Assembly (NCBI RefSeq): GCF_000478605.2
Contig: NZ_ASHX02000001.1
Location: 4,727,001-4,791,000 of the forward strand
Direction of reading: 5' to 3'
Length of the DNA: 64,000 bases
From: Streptomyces thermolilacinus SPC6
GTDB taxonomy: Bacteria > Actinomycetota > Actinomycetes > Streptomycetales > Streptomycetaceae
Both the position numbers and the translations under genes were made by a program. Below, piece after piece: positions 8,006-16,393 of the stretch (positions within the stretch are counted from its first letter, which is position 1; each line of letters opens with the position of its first letter). A model generated the notes under the pieces. That model made no database searches. It was not told where the DNA came from and was given only the letters and a program-made list of their open reading frames with translations.

Positions 8006-9498
8006 TGAGCGGTGCTGCGCGGCTGCGCGAGCTGATCGTGGAGGCCGACGGCGGCTCCCGGGGCAACCCGGGCCCCGCCGGGTACGGCGCGGTGGTGCTG
8101 GACCCGGTGACGGGCGAGGCGCTGGCGGAGGCGGCCGAGTACATCGGCGTGGCCACCAACAACGTCGCCGAGTACAAGGGCCTCCTCGCCGGGCTGCGCG
8201 CCGCCCGCGAACTGGCGCCGGACGCGTCGGTGCGGGTCCGCATGGACTCCAAGCTGGTCGTCGAGCAGATGTCCGGGCGCTGGAAGATCAAGCACCCGGA
8301 CATGAAGCCGCTCGCGGCGGAGGCCGCCCGGATCTACCCGCCGGGACAGGTCTCGTACGAGTGGATCCCGCGCGAGCGCAACAAGCACGCGGACCGGCTC
8401 GCCAACGAGGCGATGGACGCGGGCCGCGAGGGCCGCCAGTGGCAGCCGTCCACGTCCCGCGCCGCCCTGGACGCGAGCGCGGCCCGCGTGGCCGCCGACG
8501 CCGCGGGCACCCCGCGCGTGGTCGGCGACGCGGCGGCGGGCGCGGCGAGGGCCCGCGCGGCCCTGGCGGGCGCCACCGGACCCCTGGCCCCCGCCCCGGA
8601 CGGCACGGGCGACGCCCCGCACCCCGAGGTGGGCGGTACGCCCCTGGCCGCCGCCGTGTCCGCCGCCGCGGACCGCACCCGGGAGGCACCGCAGCCCACC
8701 GACGTCCCGCAGGCCCCCGACGTCCCGCAGGCCCCCGACGTCCCGCAGGTCACCGATGCCCCGCAGGTCACCAGCGCCCAGTCCGCCGCCACGGCTCCCG
8801 CGCCCGCCGTCTCCGACGCCGGGGCCGTGGCGACGCCCGCCACGCCCTCCGTCGGATGGGCCGCGCCCGCCGACCTCGGCGCGCCCGCCACGTTCGTGCT
8901 GCTCCGGCACGGGGAGACCGCGCTCACGCCCGAGAAGCGGTTCTCCGGCAGCGGCGGCCGCGACCCCGAGCTGTCGGCCGCCGGACGGCGCCAGGCCGAG
9001 GCCGTCGCCGCCGCCCTCGCCGCGCGCGGCACCGTGCAGGAGATCGTCTCCTCGCCGCTGCTGCGCTGCCGCCAGACCGCGCTCACCGTCGCCGGACGTC
9101 TCGGCCTCGACGTACGGATCGAGGACGGGCTGCGCGAGACGGACTTCGGGGCGTGGGAGGGCCTGACGTTCGCCGAGGCGCGGGAGCGGTACCCGGACGA
9201 GCTGAACGCCTGGCTCGCCTCCCCGAAGGCCGCGCCACCGGGAGGCGAGTCGTTCGCGGCCGTGTCCCGCCGGGTGGCCGCCGCCCGCGACCGGCTGACG
9301 GAGCGCTACGCGGGCCGCACGGTCCTGCTGGTCACCCATGTGACGCCCATCAAGACGCTGGTCCGCCTCGCGCTGGGCGCCCCGCCGGAGGCACTGTTCC
9401 GCATGGAGCTGTCCGCCGCGTCGATCTCGGCCGTGGCCTACTACCGGGACGGCAACGCCTCGGTACGACTCCTCAACGACACGTCACACCTGCGCTGA
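8005..9498 (+). CDS. Bifunctional ribonuclease HI / acid phosphatase
   Basis: A 497-residue fusion like mycobacterial Rv2228c. Residues about 8-145 are RNase HI, with the first catalytic Asp in EADGGSRGNPGPAGYG (Asp14), the NNVAEYKGL helix and MDSK; this part cleaves RNA in RNA:DNA hybrids. Residues about 295-490 are a histidine phosphatase (CobC-like) with LRHGET near 302-307 and the second His in VTHVTP; in actinobacteria it is assigned to the alpha-ribazole phosphate step of cobalamin synthesis. The linker (about 150-292) is Ala/Pro rich and contains DVPQAP repeats. Start ATG overlaps the previous stop by one base (TAATG). Ends overlapping the convergent aldolase gene by 15 bases. Confidence 0.93.
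   Translation: MSGAARLRELIVEADGGSRGNPGPAGYGAVVLDPVTGEALAEAAEYIGVATNNVAEYKGLLAGLRAARELAPDASVRVRMDSKLVVEQMSGRWKIKHPDMKPLAAEAARIYPPGQVSYEWIPRERNKHADRLANEAMDAGREGRQWQPSTSRAALDASAARVAADAAGTPRVVGDAAAGAARARAALAGATGPLAPAPDGTGDAPHPEVGGTPLAAAVSAAADRTREAPQPTDVPQAPDVPQAPDVPQVTDAPQVTSAQSAATAPAPAVSDAGAVATPATPSVGWAAPADLGAPATFVLLRHGETALTPEKRFSGSGGRDPELSAAGRRQAEAVAAALAARGTVQEIVSSPLLRCRQTALTVAGRLGLDVRIEDGLRETDFGAWEGLTFAEARERYPDELNAWLASPKAAPPGGESFAAVSRRVAAARDRLTERYAGRTVLLVTHVTPIKTLVRLALGAPPEALFRMELSAASISAVAYYRDGNASVRLLNDTSHLR
8699..8767 (+). repeat. In-frame tandem repeat coding for DVPQ units in the linker
   Basis: Units of the form GACGTCCCGCAGGCCCC recur three to four times in frame, giving DVPQAP DVPQAP DVPQVT DAPQVT. 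They lie wholly within the disordered linker, so copy number changes should be tolerated. Confidence 0.8.
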
Positions 9499-10158
9499 CC
9501 CCGCGCCACCACGGCGTACGCCCGCGCACAGCCCCGCCGCCGCCCGCGCCAGCGACTCGACACGGGTCCAGTCCCGGGCGGCGAGCGCGGCGGGCGGCGC
9601 CACCCACGTACCGCCGACACAGCCGACGTTGGGCAGCGACAGGTACTCCCGCGCCGACCCGGCCGTGACCCCGCCCGTCGGGCAGAACCGGGCCTCCGGC
9701 AGCGGCCCCGCCAGCGCCGACAGGTACGCGGCGCCGCCCGCCGCCTGGGCCGGGAAGAACTTCATCTCCCGCACCCCGCGCTCCAGCAGCGCCAGCGCCT
9801 CCGACGCCGTCGAGACCCCCGGCAGGCACGGCACCCCCGACGCCTCCATCGCGTCCAGCAGCCCGCCCGTACAGCCGGGGCTCACCAGGAACCGCGCGCC
9901 CGCCCCCACCGCGTCCGCCACGCCCCGCGCCGACCGGACCGTCCCCGCGCCGACCAGGCACTCCGGCACCTCGGCCGCGACCGCCCGGATCGCGTCGAGC
10001 GCGGCCGGGGTCCGCAGCGTCACCTCCATGACGGGCAGCCCGCCCGCCACCAGCGCACGCGCCAGCGGTACGGCGCCGGCGGCGTCCTCCACGACCACGA
10101 CGGGCAGCACGGGCACGGCCGACGCGGACAGCGCGGCGAGCAGCGGTTCCGGCGTCAT
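9484..10158 (-). CDS. eda: 2-dehydro-3-deoxy-phosphogluconate (KDPG/KDPGal) aldolase
   Basis: A 224-residue class I aldolase splitting 2-keto-3-deoxy-6-phosphogluconate (or the galactonate analogue) to pyruvate and glyceraldehyde 3-phosphate. The proton-relay Glu45 lies in VMEVTLRT and the Schiff-base Lys132 in EMKFFPA; GAGTV and CPTGGV are also typical. Two starts are possible, ATG at 10158 (GCAGGA about 9 bases upstream) or ATG three codons earlier at 10167; I prefer the former. It overlaps the RNase H/phosphatase gene tail to tail by 15 bases. No other Entner-Doudoroff gene is adjacent, so the substrate in vivo is uncertain. Confidence 0.9.
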   Translation of the reverse strand: MTPEPLLAALSASAVPVLPVVVVEDAAGAVPLARALVAGGLPVMEVTLRTPAALDAIRAVAAEVPECLVGAGTVRSARGVADAVGAGARFLVSPGCTGGLLDAMEASGVPCLPGVSTASEALALLERGVREMKFFPAQAAGGAAYLSALAGPLPEARFCPTGGVTAGSAREYLSLPNVGCVGGTWVAPPAALAARDWTRVESLARAAAGLCAGVRRGGAGSAQV

Positions 10159-10189
10159 GCCCGGCATCCTGCCGCGACCCGGCACGCTC

Positions 10190-10205
10190 CGCAACGCCCG
10201 TTGCG
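10190..10205. promoter_or_regulatory. Small palindrome upstream of the aldolase gene
   Basis: CGCAACG and CGTTGCG with a 2-base spacer, followed by another copy of GCTCCGCAACG at 10207-10217. It lies 32 bases before the aldolase start in the 76-base gap to yaaA. It could be an operator or a weak hairpin. Confidence 0.3.
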
Positions 10206-10234
10206 CGCTCCGCAACGACAGGCGCGGTGGCGCC

Positions 10235-11017
10235 TCAGTGGACCTCGTCCACCAGGACGTCCAGCGACCACGCCTTGCCGGGCCGCTCGGGAGCCTCGCA
10301 CTCCACCGTGTACCCGAGGTCCCGCAGCGCCTCCACCAGCTCGCCGGGCGTGCCCGGCGCGGCGCCCGCCTCCAGCAGCGCCCGTACGATCCGGCCCTTG
10401 GTGGCCTTGTTGAAGTGGCTGACCACCTTGCGGGTCGGCGCGTGCAGCACCCGTACCGTCGCCGTGCGCCCGGCCACCTCACCCTTCGGCTTCCACGCCG
10501 CCGCGTACGCCGCCGACCGCAGGTCCAGCACCAGCCCGTCCCCGGCGGCCTCGGGCATCACTCCGGCCATGGGCCCGCGCCAGTACGCGCCGAGCGCCCC
10601 GAGCCCCGGCAGCCTCACGCCCATCGAGCAGCGGTACGACGGGATGCGGTCGTCGACGCGGACGGCGCCCCACAGCCCGGAGAAGACCAGCAGGGAACCG
10701 CGCGCCCGCTCGCGCGCCGCCGCGTCGAGCGTGGCCAGGCCCAGCGCGTCGTACAGGACGCCCGTGTACACCTCACCGGCCGGACGCGCCCCGGCGGTCA
10801 GCAGGGCGGCGTTCTTCGCGACCTCGCCCCGCAGCCCCTCGCTGAGCCCGAGCACCTCCCGGGCCTTCTCCTCGTCGGCGGCGCACAGCCCGACCAGCTC
10901 CGCGAGCACGACGGCCCGCGCCCCGGCCAGCCCGGGCAGCGACAGGGCCTCCGGCTCCAGCGGCGCCCCGCGCCCCGAGGCGGCCTTGCCCTCCGAGGGC
11001 GGCAACAGGACGAGCAC
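10235..11017 (-). CDS. yaaA: Peroxide stress protein YaaA (DUF328 family)
   Basis: A 260-residue cytosolic protein of the YaaA/UPF0246 family. The family N-terminus LVLLPPSEGK is intact, as are FSGLWGAVRVDDRIPSYRCSMG (middle) and VSHFNKATKGRIVRALLE (C-terminal). In E. coli YaaA binds DNA and limits free iron during peroxide stress. The start is GTG at 11017, because GAGGAG lies 7 bases before it; the longer frame starting at 11032 would begin inside that binding site. The aldolase gene follows 76 bases downstream on the same strand. Confidence 0.9.
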   Translation of the reverse strand: MLVLLPPSEGKAASGRGAPLEPEALSLPGLAGARAVVLAELVGLCAADEEKAREVLGLSEGLRGEVAKNAALLTAGARPAGEVYTGVLYDALGLATLDAAARERARGSLLVFSGLWGAVRVDDRIPSYRCSMGVRLPGLGALGAYWRGPMAGVMPEAAGDGLVLDLRSAAYAAAWKPKGEVAGRTATVRVLHAPTRKVVSHFNKATKGRIVRALLEAGAAPGTPGELVEALRDLGYTVECEAPERPGKAWSLDVLVDEVH

Positions 11018-11184
11018 GGTGGTTCTCCTCACGTACGGACGGCGGCGGGGGTGCGGCCCCGACCAGCAACCCTACAAACCCCACCGCCCCGACCGGCCCC
11101 CGCGCACCCCCTCTCCGGCGCCCACCCCCACCCCCACCCACACCTCACCCCCCCGCCCGACATGCCGCCCCGCCCCCCGCGTCC

Positions 11185-11190
11185 TACGCT
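11185..11190 (+). promoter_or_regulatory. -10 hexamer TACGCT, leaderless start of the RNB gene
   Basis: TACGCT ends 6 bases before the ATG at 11197, which has no ribosome binding site. Confidence 0.5.
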
Positions 11191-11196
11191 CGGCGT

Positions 11197-12642
11197 ATGC
11201 CCCGCCGCCAACTGCACGTGTCCGGCGCCGCCGAGGCCCCCCTGCGGACCGCCCTGCGCGCGCTGCGGAACGAACCCGACATCCCCAAGGCCTTCCCGCC
11301 CGACGTGCTCGCCGAGGCGGAGGCCGCCGCGAAGTCGCCGCGCCTGCCGGGGCGGGACGACACCGACCTGCCGCTGTTCACCATCGACCCGCCCGGCTCC
11401 GTGGACCTGGACCAGGCGATGCACCTGGCGCGCCGCGCGGACGGCGGGTACCGGGTGCACTACGCCATCGCCGACGTGGCCGCGTTCGTCACGCCGTCCG
11501 GCGCCGTGGACGCGGAGGCGCACCGCCGCGTGCTGACCCTGTACTTCCCCGACGGCCGTGTCCCGCTGCACCCGCCCGTCCTGTCGGAGGGCGCCGCGAG
11601 CCTGCTGCCCGGCGACGCGGTGCCCGCGCTGCTGTGGCGCATCGACCTGGACGCGTACGGGCGGCGCGTCGCCACCGAGGTGCACCGTGCGATGGTACGC
11701 AGCCGCGCCCGCCTCGACTACGCGACGGCGCAGCAGCGGATCGACGCGGGTACCGCCGAGGAGCCGCTCGCCCTGCTGCGCGACATCGGCCGCCTCCGCG
11801 AGGAGCTGGAGGAGGAACGGGGCGGGATCTCCCTGAACGTGCCCGAGCAGGAGATCGTCGAGGTGGACGGCTCGTACGAACCGGTCTACCGCGCCCCGCG
11901 CCCCGCCGACGGGTGGAACGCGCAGATCTCCCTGCTCACCGGCATGGCGGCCGCCGACCTGATGACGGCGGCCGGGACCGGCGTCCTGCGCACCCTGCCC
12001 ACCGCCCCGGACGGCGCGGTGGCGCGGCTGCGGCGCTCCGCGAAGGCCCTCGGCATCGACTGGCCGCACCACGTGTCGTACGCGGCGCTGGTCCGCACCC
12101 TGGACCCGAACCTGCCACGGCACGCCGCGTTCCTCCAGGACTGCACGACGCTGCTGCGGGGCGCCGGGTACACGGTGTTCACGGACGGCAACCTCCCGGT
12201 GCCCGCGCTGCACGCGGCCGTCGCCGACGAGTACACGCACTGCACCGCGCCGCTGCGGCGCCTGGTGGACCGGTACGCGGGGGAGCTGTGCGTCGCCGCC
12301 GTCGAGGGGCGGGAGCCGCCCGAATGGGTGCGGACGGCGCTGGCCGCGCTGCCGCGCGAGATGGCGGAGGGCGGCCGCCGGGCGAACCGGGTCGAGCGGG
12401 AGTGCGTGGACATCGTCGAGTCGGCGCTGCTGATGGACCGGGTGGGCGAGGTGTTCACGGGGACGGTCGTGGACGTGCGGGACGACGACCCGGCGACCGG
12501 CACCGTGCACCTGGAGGCGCCGGCCGTGGTGGCCCGCCTGGAGGGGGCGGCCGGGGCGCCGCTGCCGCTGGGGGAGCGGCTGGACGTACGGCTCACACAG
12601 GCGTACCCGGGGCGGGAGAAGGCGCTGTTCGTACCCGCCTGA
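11197..12642 (+). CDS. RNB-domain ribonuclease (RNase II family)
   Basis: A 481-residue exoribonuclease-like protein consisting mainly of an RNB domain. The catalytic acidic loop FTIDPPGSVDLDQAMHL (Asp64, Asp70, Asp72) is complete, and TFDGNLPVPA-like, HCTAPLRRLVDRY (about 347-360) and the Arg pairs near the C-terminus match the family. It lacks the N-terminal cold-shock domains and has at most a short S1-like tail, so it is shorter than RNase II or RNase R (about 640-810 residues). Such short RNB proteins are usual in actinobacteria. The 3' end overlaps the convergent membrane-protein gene by 50 bases. Confidence 0.9.
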   Translation: MPRRQLHVSGAAEAPLRTALRALRNEPDIPKAFPPDVLAEAEAAAKSPRLPGRDDTDLPLFTIDPPGSVDLDQAMHLARRADGGYRVHYAIADVAAFVTPSGAVDAEAHRRVLTLYFPDGRVPLHPPVLSEGAASLLPGDAVPALLWRIDLDAYGRRVATEVHRAMVRSRARLDYATAQQRIDAGTAEEPLALLRDIGRLREELEEERGGISLNVPEQEIVEVDGSYEPVYRAPRPADGWNAQISLLTGMAAADLMTAAGTGVLRTLPTAPDGAVARLRRSAKALGIDWPHHVSYAALVRTLDPNLPRHAAFLQDCTTLLRGAGYTVFTDGNLPVPALHAAVADEYTHCTAPLRRLVDRYAGELCVAAVEGREPPEWVRTALAALPREMAEGGRRANRVERECVDIVESALLMDRVGEVFTGTVVDVRDDDPATGTVHLEAPAVVARLEGAAGAPLPLGERLDVRLTQAYPGREKALFVPA

Positions 12643-13411
12643 GCGCGGCCAGCAGCGCGCGCGGGTCGTCGGCGTGGAACCGTACGACGCGCACCTCGCG
12701 CCGCTTGCCGAGCAGCCCCACCGCCTCGACCGGCCGGGCCAGCTCCAGCGTGACGGACGTCTGCCCGCCGACCTTCAGGTCCAGTTCGCCGTCGGCCTTC
12801 TCGTGCGTGAACAGCGGCGCGTGCCGTACGGAGGCGATGGCGTCGAGCGGTACGGCGAGGTCTACGTGGCAGCCCTGCCGCAGCCGCAGCACCCGCCCGT
12901 CCTGGAGGAGGTGCGGCCGGGTGACGGAGGCGGCGTGCAGGCCGAGCACGAACAACACGGTGTACACGTCGAGCACCAGCATCACCTCGTGCGCCACCGG
13001 CACATCGCGCAGCAGCCAGTACACGCCGACCGTCTCGACGGCGCACACGAACGCGAAGCCGTACATCAGCGCCGCCTGGTCGCGGGCGTGCCCGAACGCC
13101 TCGACGCCGTCGCGCACCCCGTGCCGCCGTCGCCGCGCCCACCGCACGAGGCTCGCCAGCAGGCCCAGCTCGTGCCGGACGAGCCGTACGGCGGGCTCCG
13201 GCACGACCTCGTACAGGGCGTCGCGCGGAAGGAGCCCGGCGCGGCGGGCGCGCCGGTAGACGACGGCGCCCAGCAGGACGGCGGTGACGGCGGCCAGCTC
13301 GACGGCGTACAGCAGGGGCGCGGGGACGGCGGTCCCGGAGGCCAGGAACAGCACGAGGAGGACCTCGGCGGGCAGGGCGGCGTAGCCCACCGCCTTCAGC
13401 GCCCGCTTCAC
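12593..13411 (-). CDS. Integral membrane protein, unknown function
   Basis: A 272-residue protein with about four hydrophobic segments: two near the N-terminus (about 8-52) and two central (about 112-165, FAFVCAVETVGVYWLL and VLDVYTVLFVLGLHAAS). The C-terminal about 90 residues are soluble, with alternating strands like a PH-like domain. Its start overlaps the stop of the upstream merR-type gene by four bases (ATGA), so the two are translated together, which suggests that the regulator and this protein act in one pathway. I do not recognise the family. Convergent overlap with the RNB gene at its 3' end. Confidence 0.75.
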   Translation of the reverse strand: MKRALKAVGYAALPAEVLLVLFLASGTAVPAPLLYAVELAAVTAVLLGAVVYRRARRAGLLPRDALYEVVPEPAVRLVRHELGLLASLVRWARRRRHGVRDGVEAFGHARDQAALMYGFAFVCAVETVGVYWLLRDVPVAHEVMLVLDVYTVLFVLGLHAASVTRPHLLQDGRVLRLRQGCHVDLAVPLDAIASVRHAPLFTHEKADGELDLKVGGQTSVTLELARPVEAVGLLGKRREVRVVRFHADDPRALLAALRRVRTAPSPAPGTPV

Positions 13412-14250
13412 CGCTCCTCCTCCGCCGGGTCGGCGCCCTCGTCGAGCGGGTCACCCTCGGTCTTCCGGTCGGCGGCGAGGCGCAGGGCGCGCCGTACCAC
13501 CTCGGCCTGGGCGGGCGAGAACTCCGCGAGGAACGCGCCCTCGAACCCGCCGCCCCCCGGCCACGCCTCCAGGTCCGCCTCCGCGACCCGCTCCGCCACC
13601 TCGTCCGGCAACAGCTCCACCAGCAGCGACGCGGCGGGCCCCACCCGTGGGTCGTCGGCTCCGGCGCCGGCCAGCTCGTCGAGGCGCGCGTACAGGTCGT
13701 AGGCCCGCTCCATCGCCTCGGGGGAGGCGATGGCGTCCCGCATGGCGGCGAGCATCCGCGCCCCGTCCTCGTTGGTGAACGACGACTCCATCAGGGCGAG
13801 CAGCTCCCGGTCGAGCGCGGCCATCCGCGGCTCGGGGCGCCCGAGCCCGGCACTGACGCGGGCCATGTCGGCGAACAGCGCGGCGAGCTCGGGCGAGACG
13901 GGCCCCTCGGCGGGCAGCAGCCCGTCGCGGGCCTGGCCCAGCAGCACGGCGAGCCGCTCCCGGCGGGCCCGCACCTCGGCCTCCTGCCGGGCCAGGTCGG
14001 CGTCCAGCTCCTCCAGCACCTCGACGAGCTCGCGCCCGGCGTCGTCGGCGAGCACGTCCCGCACCTCGTCCAGGGACAGCCCCAGCTCGGTCAGCCGCCG
14101 CACCCGCACCAGCAGGACGGCGTCCCGGAGGGCGTAGGCGCGGTAGCCGTTGGCGAGCCGGGGCGGTTCGGGCAGCAGCCCGATGCGGTGATAGTGCCGT
14201 ACGGCCCGCGTGGTCACGCCCGCGAGCCGGGCGAGCTCTCCGATCCTCAT
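13408..14250 (-). CDS. MerR-family transcriptional regulator
   Basis: A 280-residue regulator. The N-terminus MRIGELARLAGVTTRAVRHYHRIGLL is a textbook MerR winged helix (residues 1-70), followed by a coiled coil with many Glu/Arg (about 85-125) and a longer C-terminal effector domain of about 150 residues, as in TipA-like MerR proteins; no Cys metal or redox ligands are visible there. The promoter has the 19-base spacer and inverted repeat typical of MerR targets, so autoregulation is likely. Transcription probably starts at or next to the ATG. Coupled to the membrane protein gene downstream. Confidence 0.9.
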   Translation of the reverse strand: MRIGELARLAGVTTRAVRHYHRIGLLPEPPRLANGYRAYALRDAVLLVRVRRLTELGLSLDEVRDVLADDAGRELVEVLEELDADLARQEAEVRARRERLAVLLGQARDGLLPAEGPVSPELAALFADMARVSAGLGRPEPRMAALDRELLALMESSFTNEDGARMLAAMRDAIASPEAMERAYDLYARLDELAGAGADDPRVGPAASLLVELLPDEVAERVAEADLEAWPGGGGFEGAFLAEFSPAQAEVVRRALRLAADRKTEGDPLDEGADPAEEER

Positions 14251-14257
14251 ACCGCCC

Positions 14258-14288
14258 AGTAGAAACGTTGACGCCGCGACAAGGTCAA
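14258..14288 (-). promoter_or_regulatory. MerR-type promoter with 19-base spacer and operator dyad
   Basis: Read on the minus strand: -35 TTGACC (14288-14283), exactly 19 bases, -10 TCTACT (14263-14258), then 7 bases to the ATG. The spacer region holds the inverted repeat TTGAC-N11-GTCAA (14268-14288). Stretched 19-base spacers are the hallmark of MerR-controlled promoters. The site lies 34 bases from the 5' end of rnpB on the other strand. Confidence 0.7.
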
Positions 14289-14306
14289 GGGCGCGGGCGG
14301 GACGGG

Positions 14307-14312
14307 TACCAT
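14307..14312 (+). promoter_or_regulatory. Possible -10 hexamer of rnpB (TACCAT)
   Basis: TACCAT lies 9 bases before the predicted 5' end of RNase P RNA at 14322. No convincing -35 is visible. Confidence 0.3.
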
Positions 14313-14321
14313 GGTCGGCAC

Positions 14322-14730
14322 GGCAGACGAGCCGGGCGGACGGCCGCGTGGGGACCCTCAGGGGCCCTCCCGAGGAACGTCCGGGCTCCACAGGGCAGGG
14401 TGGTGGGTAACGCCCACCCGGGGTGACCCGCGGGACAGTGCCACAGAAAGCAGACCGCCGGGGGCCTCGGCCCTCGGTAAGGGTGAAACGGTGGTGTAAG
14501 AGACCACCAGTGCCCAGGGTGACCTGGGCAGCTAGGTAAACCCCACCCGGAGCAAGGTCAAGAGGAAGCACTCCGGTGCTTCTGCGCGGACGTTCGAGGG
14601 CTGCCCGCCCGAGTCCGCGGGTAGACCGCACGAGACCGGCGGCAACGCCGGTCCTAGATGGATGGCCGTCACCCCGACGACCGCGAGGTCCCGGGGAACA
14701 GAACCCGGCGTACAGCCCGACTCGTCTGCC
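14322..14730 (+). ncRNA. rnpB: RNase P RNA (catalytic subunit), bacterial type A
   Basis: About 409 bases with no credible protein reading. All universal type A landmarks are present in order: GAGGAACGTCCGGGCTCCAC near the 5' end (14371-14390), ACAGAAAGCAGACCGCC, GGTAAGGGTGAAACGGTGG, AGCTAGGTAAACCCCACCC with GAGCAAGGTC following, and near the 3' end GAACAGAACCCGGCGTACAG. Helix P1 is formed by GGCAGACGAG at the 5' end pairing with CTCGTCTGCC at the 3' end, which sets the limits. The RNA cleaves the 5' leader from precursor tRNAs together with the RnpA protein. The exact ends could differ by a few bases. Confidence 0.95.
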
Positions 14731-14942
14731 GCTTCATGCGGCTTCGCCTGCGCCTTGGGCGCCTTCTCCTTGAGCGCGTTCCCCGCCGGGGAAGAATCCG
14801 GGGAGCGCCGCCGACGGGGGAGTACACGGCCGACCGCGCCCGCGACCGGGGGCATCTGCCGGAAGCGCCCGCGTCGTTCCCTTCCGGGCTTCCCGGTCCG
14901 GCGGCGGTGACGCGGACGGCCAGGGCCTTCGAGGGGGATGCG

Positions 14943-16073
14943 ATGGAGCACGTCGGGCGGATCGCCGCGGCCGTGCGGGCGCGGGAGGTGTCGGCGGTAG
15001 AGGTCGTGTCGGGCGCTCTGCGGCGGATCGAGCGGGGCGATCCCGCGCTGTGCGCGTTCGCCGAGGTGTGGGACGGGGACGCGCTCGGGTGGGCGCGGGA
15101 GGTGGACGCGCGGGTCGCGGGCGGGGAGGCACTGGCGCTCGCCGGGGTGCCCATCGGCGTCAAGGGGCGGTACGGGCTGCGCGCGGCGGAAGCCCTGGTC
15201 GCGGCCGGGTGCGTGCCCGTGGGCGCCACGGCCGTGCCCGGCAGCGGGACGGCCTGGCAGACCTGGGGGCTCGGGCGGCACGGGCGGACCGTCAACCCGT
15301 GGCGGGCCGACCGTACGCCCGGCGGCTCCTCGGCGGGTTCCGCCGCGGCCGTGGCGGCGGGGCTCGTCCCACTGGCGACGGGCAGCGACGGCGCCGGCTC
15401 GGTGCGGATACCCGCTGCCTGGTGCGGGGTCGTCGGGCTCAAGGCGACCAACGGCCGCTTGCCCTCCCGGGACCGTACGGGCCTCGCGGCGGGCGGCGTC
15501 CTGGTCCGGTCGGCCGTGGACGCGGGGGCGTACTGGCGTGTGGTCGCCGGGGAGACCGCCGCGGAGGCGCCCGCGGGCGGGCTCGCGGCCGTCTGGTCGC
15601 CGGACCTCGGCTTCGCGGACGTCGACCCCGAACCGCTCGCCCTCGCGTACGGCGCCGCCCGGCGGCTCGTCGCCGCGTGCGGGGCGCGGCTGCTGCGGCC
15701 GTACCCGCTGCGGCTCGAAGACCCCGCGCCCGCATGGCTCGCGCTGCGGGCGGCGAAGGCGGCGCCCGCCGAGCGTGCGGCGGCCGATCGTGTCCGGCAG
15801 GCCAACGACCGGCGGCTGGACGAGCTGTTCCAGCGCGCCGATCTGCTGCTGACGCCGACCACGCCGGGCCCGCCGCACGGCCACGCCGGGCCGGGCGAGC
15901 GGTACTCGACGGCCTTGACGTGGGCGTTCAACCTGAGCGGGCACCCCGCGGTCAGCCTCCCCGCCGGATTCGGCTCCGACGGCTGCCCGTTGGGCCTCCA
16001 GGTCGTCGCCCGGCACGGCGAGGAAGCGCTCCTGCTGGCCGCCGCCCTCGCTTTCGAGTCGGCCGGGGCGTAG
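14943..16073 (+). CDS. Amidase-signature family enzyme
   Basis: A 376-residue amidohydrolase with the Ser-cisSer-Lys triad in place: Lys in GVPIGVKGRYG, cis-Ser in GGSSAGSAAAVAAG and the nucleophile Ser in SDGAGSVRIPA. It is shorter than most family members (450-500 residues), with a compact C-terminal half that still has the LTPTTPGPP and FNLSGHPAVSLPAGF signatures. Substrate cannot be told; GatA is unlikely because gatB/gatC are absent and the protein is short. Start ATG at 14943 has GAGGGGG five bases upstream; longer readings would run into rnpB and are rejected. Confidence 0.88.
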   Translation: MEHVGRIAAAVRAREVSAVEVVSGALRRIERGDPALCAFAEVWDGDALGWAREVDARVAGGEALALAGVPIGVKGRYGLRAAEALVAAGCVPVGATAVPGSGTAWQTWGLGRHGRTVNPWRADRTPGGSSAGSAAAVAAGLVPLATGSDGAGSVRIPAAWCGVVGLKATNGRLPSRDRTGLAAGGVLVRSAVDAGAYWRVVAGETAAEAPAGGLAAVWSPDLGFADVDPEPLALAYGAARRLVAACGARLLRPYPLRLEDPAPAWLALRAAKAAPAERAAADRVRQANDRRLDELFQRADLLLTPTTPGPPHGHAGPGERYSTALTWAFNLSGHPAVSLPAGFGSDGCPLGLQVVARHGEEALLLAAALAFESAGA

Positions 16074-16085
16074 GCGGAGAGGCCG

Positions 16086-16310
16086 TCAGAAGACCGGCCA
16101 GTGGATCAGGAAGACGATGACGTCCAGGGCCATCAGCCCTCCGAGGCCGCATTCCCCGCATCCACCCCCGCCGCTGTTGCCGGTGCCTCCGCCTCCGCCG
16201 CCCGTCGAGGCCTCGCGTTGGCGTTCGCGTTCGGCCTTCTGGACGCCCTGGGCGATGGCCTTCCCCAGCTCCTTCTTCTCCTTCCAGTCCATGCGTCTGT
16301 CCCCGTTCAT
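16086..16310 (-). CDS. Small hypothetical protein with Gly-rich CGECG segment and C-terminal hydrophobic tail
   Basis: A 74-residue protein in three parts: a charged N-terminal helix (DWKEKKELGKAIAQGVQKAE), a poly-Gly stretch with GGGGCGECGLGG, and the hydrophobic tail LMALDVIVFLIHWPVF. The tail suggests a tail-anchored membrane protein, and the CGEC pair could bind metal or form a disulphide. Start may be ATG at 16310 or ATG at 16292 (six codons later, with GGGGA about 9 bases upstream). It ends 12 bases from the amidase stop, convergent. Family not recognised. Confidence 0.55.
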   Translation of the reverse strand: MNGDRRMDWKEKKELGKAIAQGVQKAERERQREASTGGGGGGTGNSGGGGCGECGLGGLMALDVIVFLIHWPVF

Positions 16311-16393
16311 GACATGGAGGAGAACTCCATACCCTTGCGTATGGCGGCGTGGGAGTCGACCGGAAATCCGTCACGCGCCGCCCGCCGTGTTGA

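Noticed and set aside
14658..14942. N-terminal extension of the amidase upstream of 14943
   Set aside because: The first part lies inside rnpB and the GAGGGGG binding site points to the ATG at 14943.
14532..16016. Minus-strand frame of 494 residues opposite the amidase
   Set aside because: It crosses rnpB and mirrors the amidase codons; Arg/Pro-rich with no recognisable domain.
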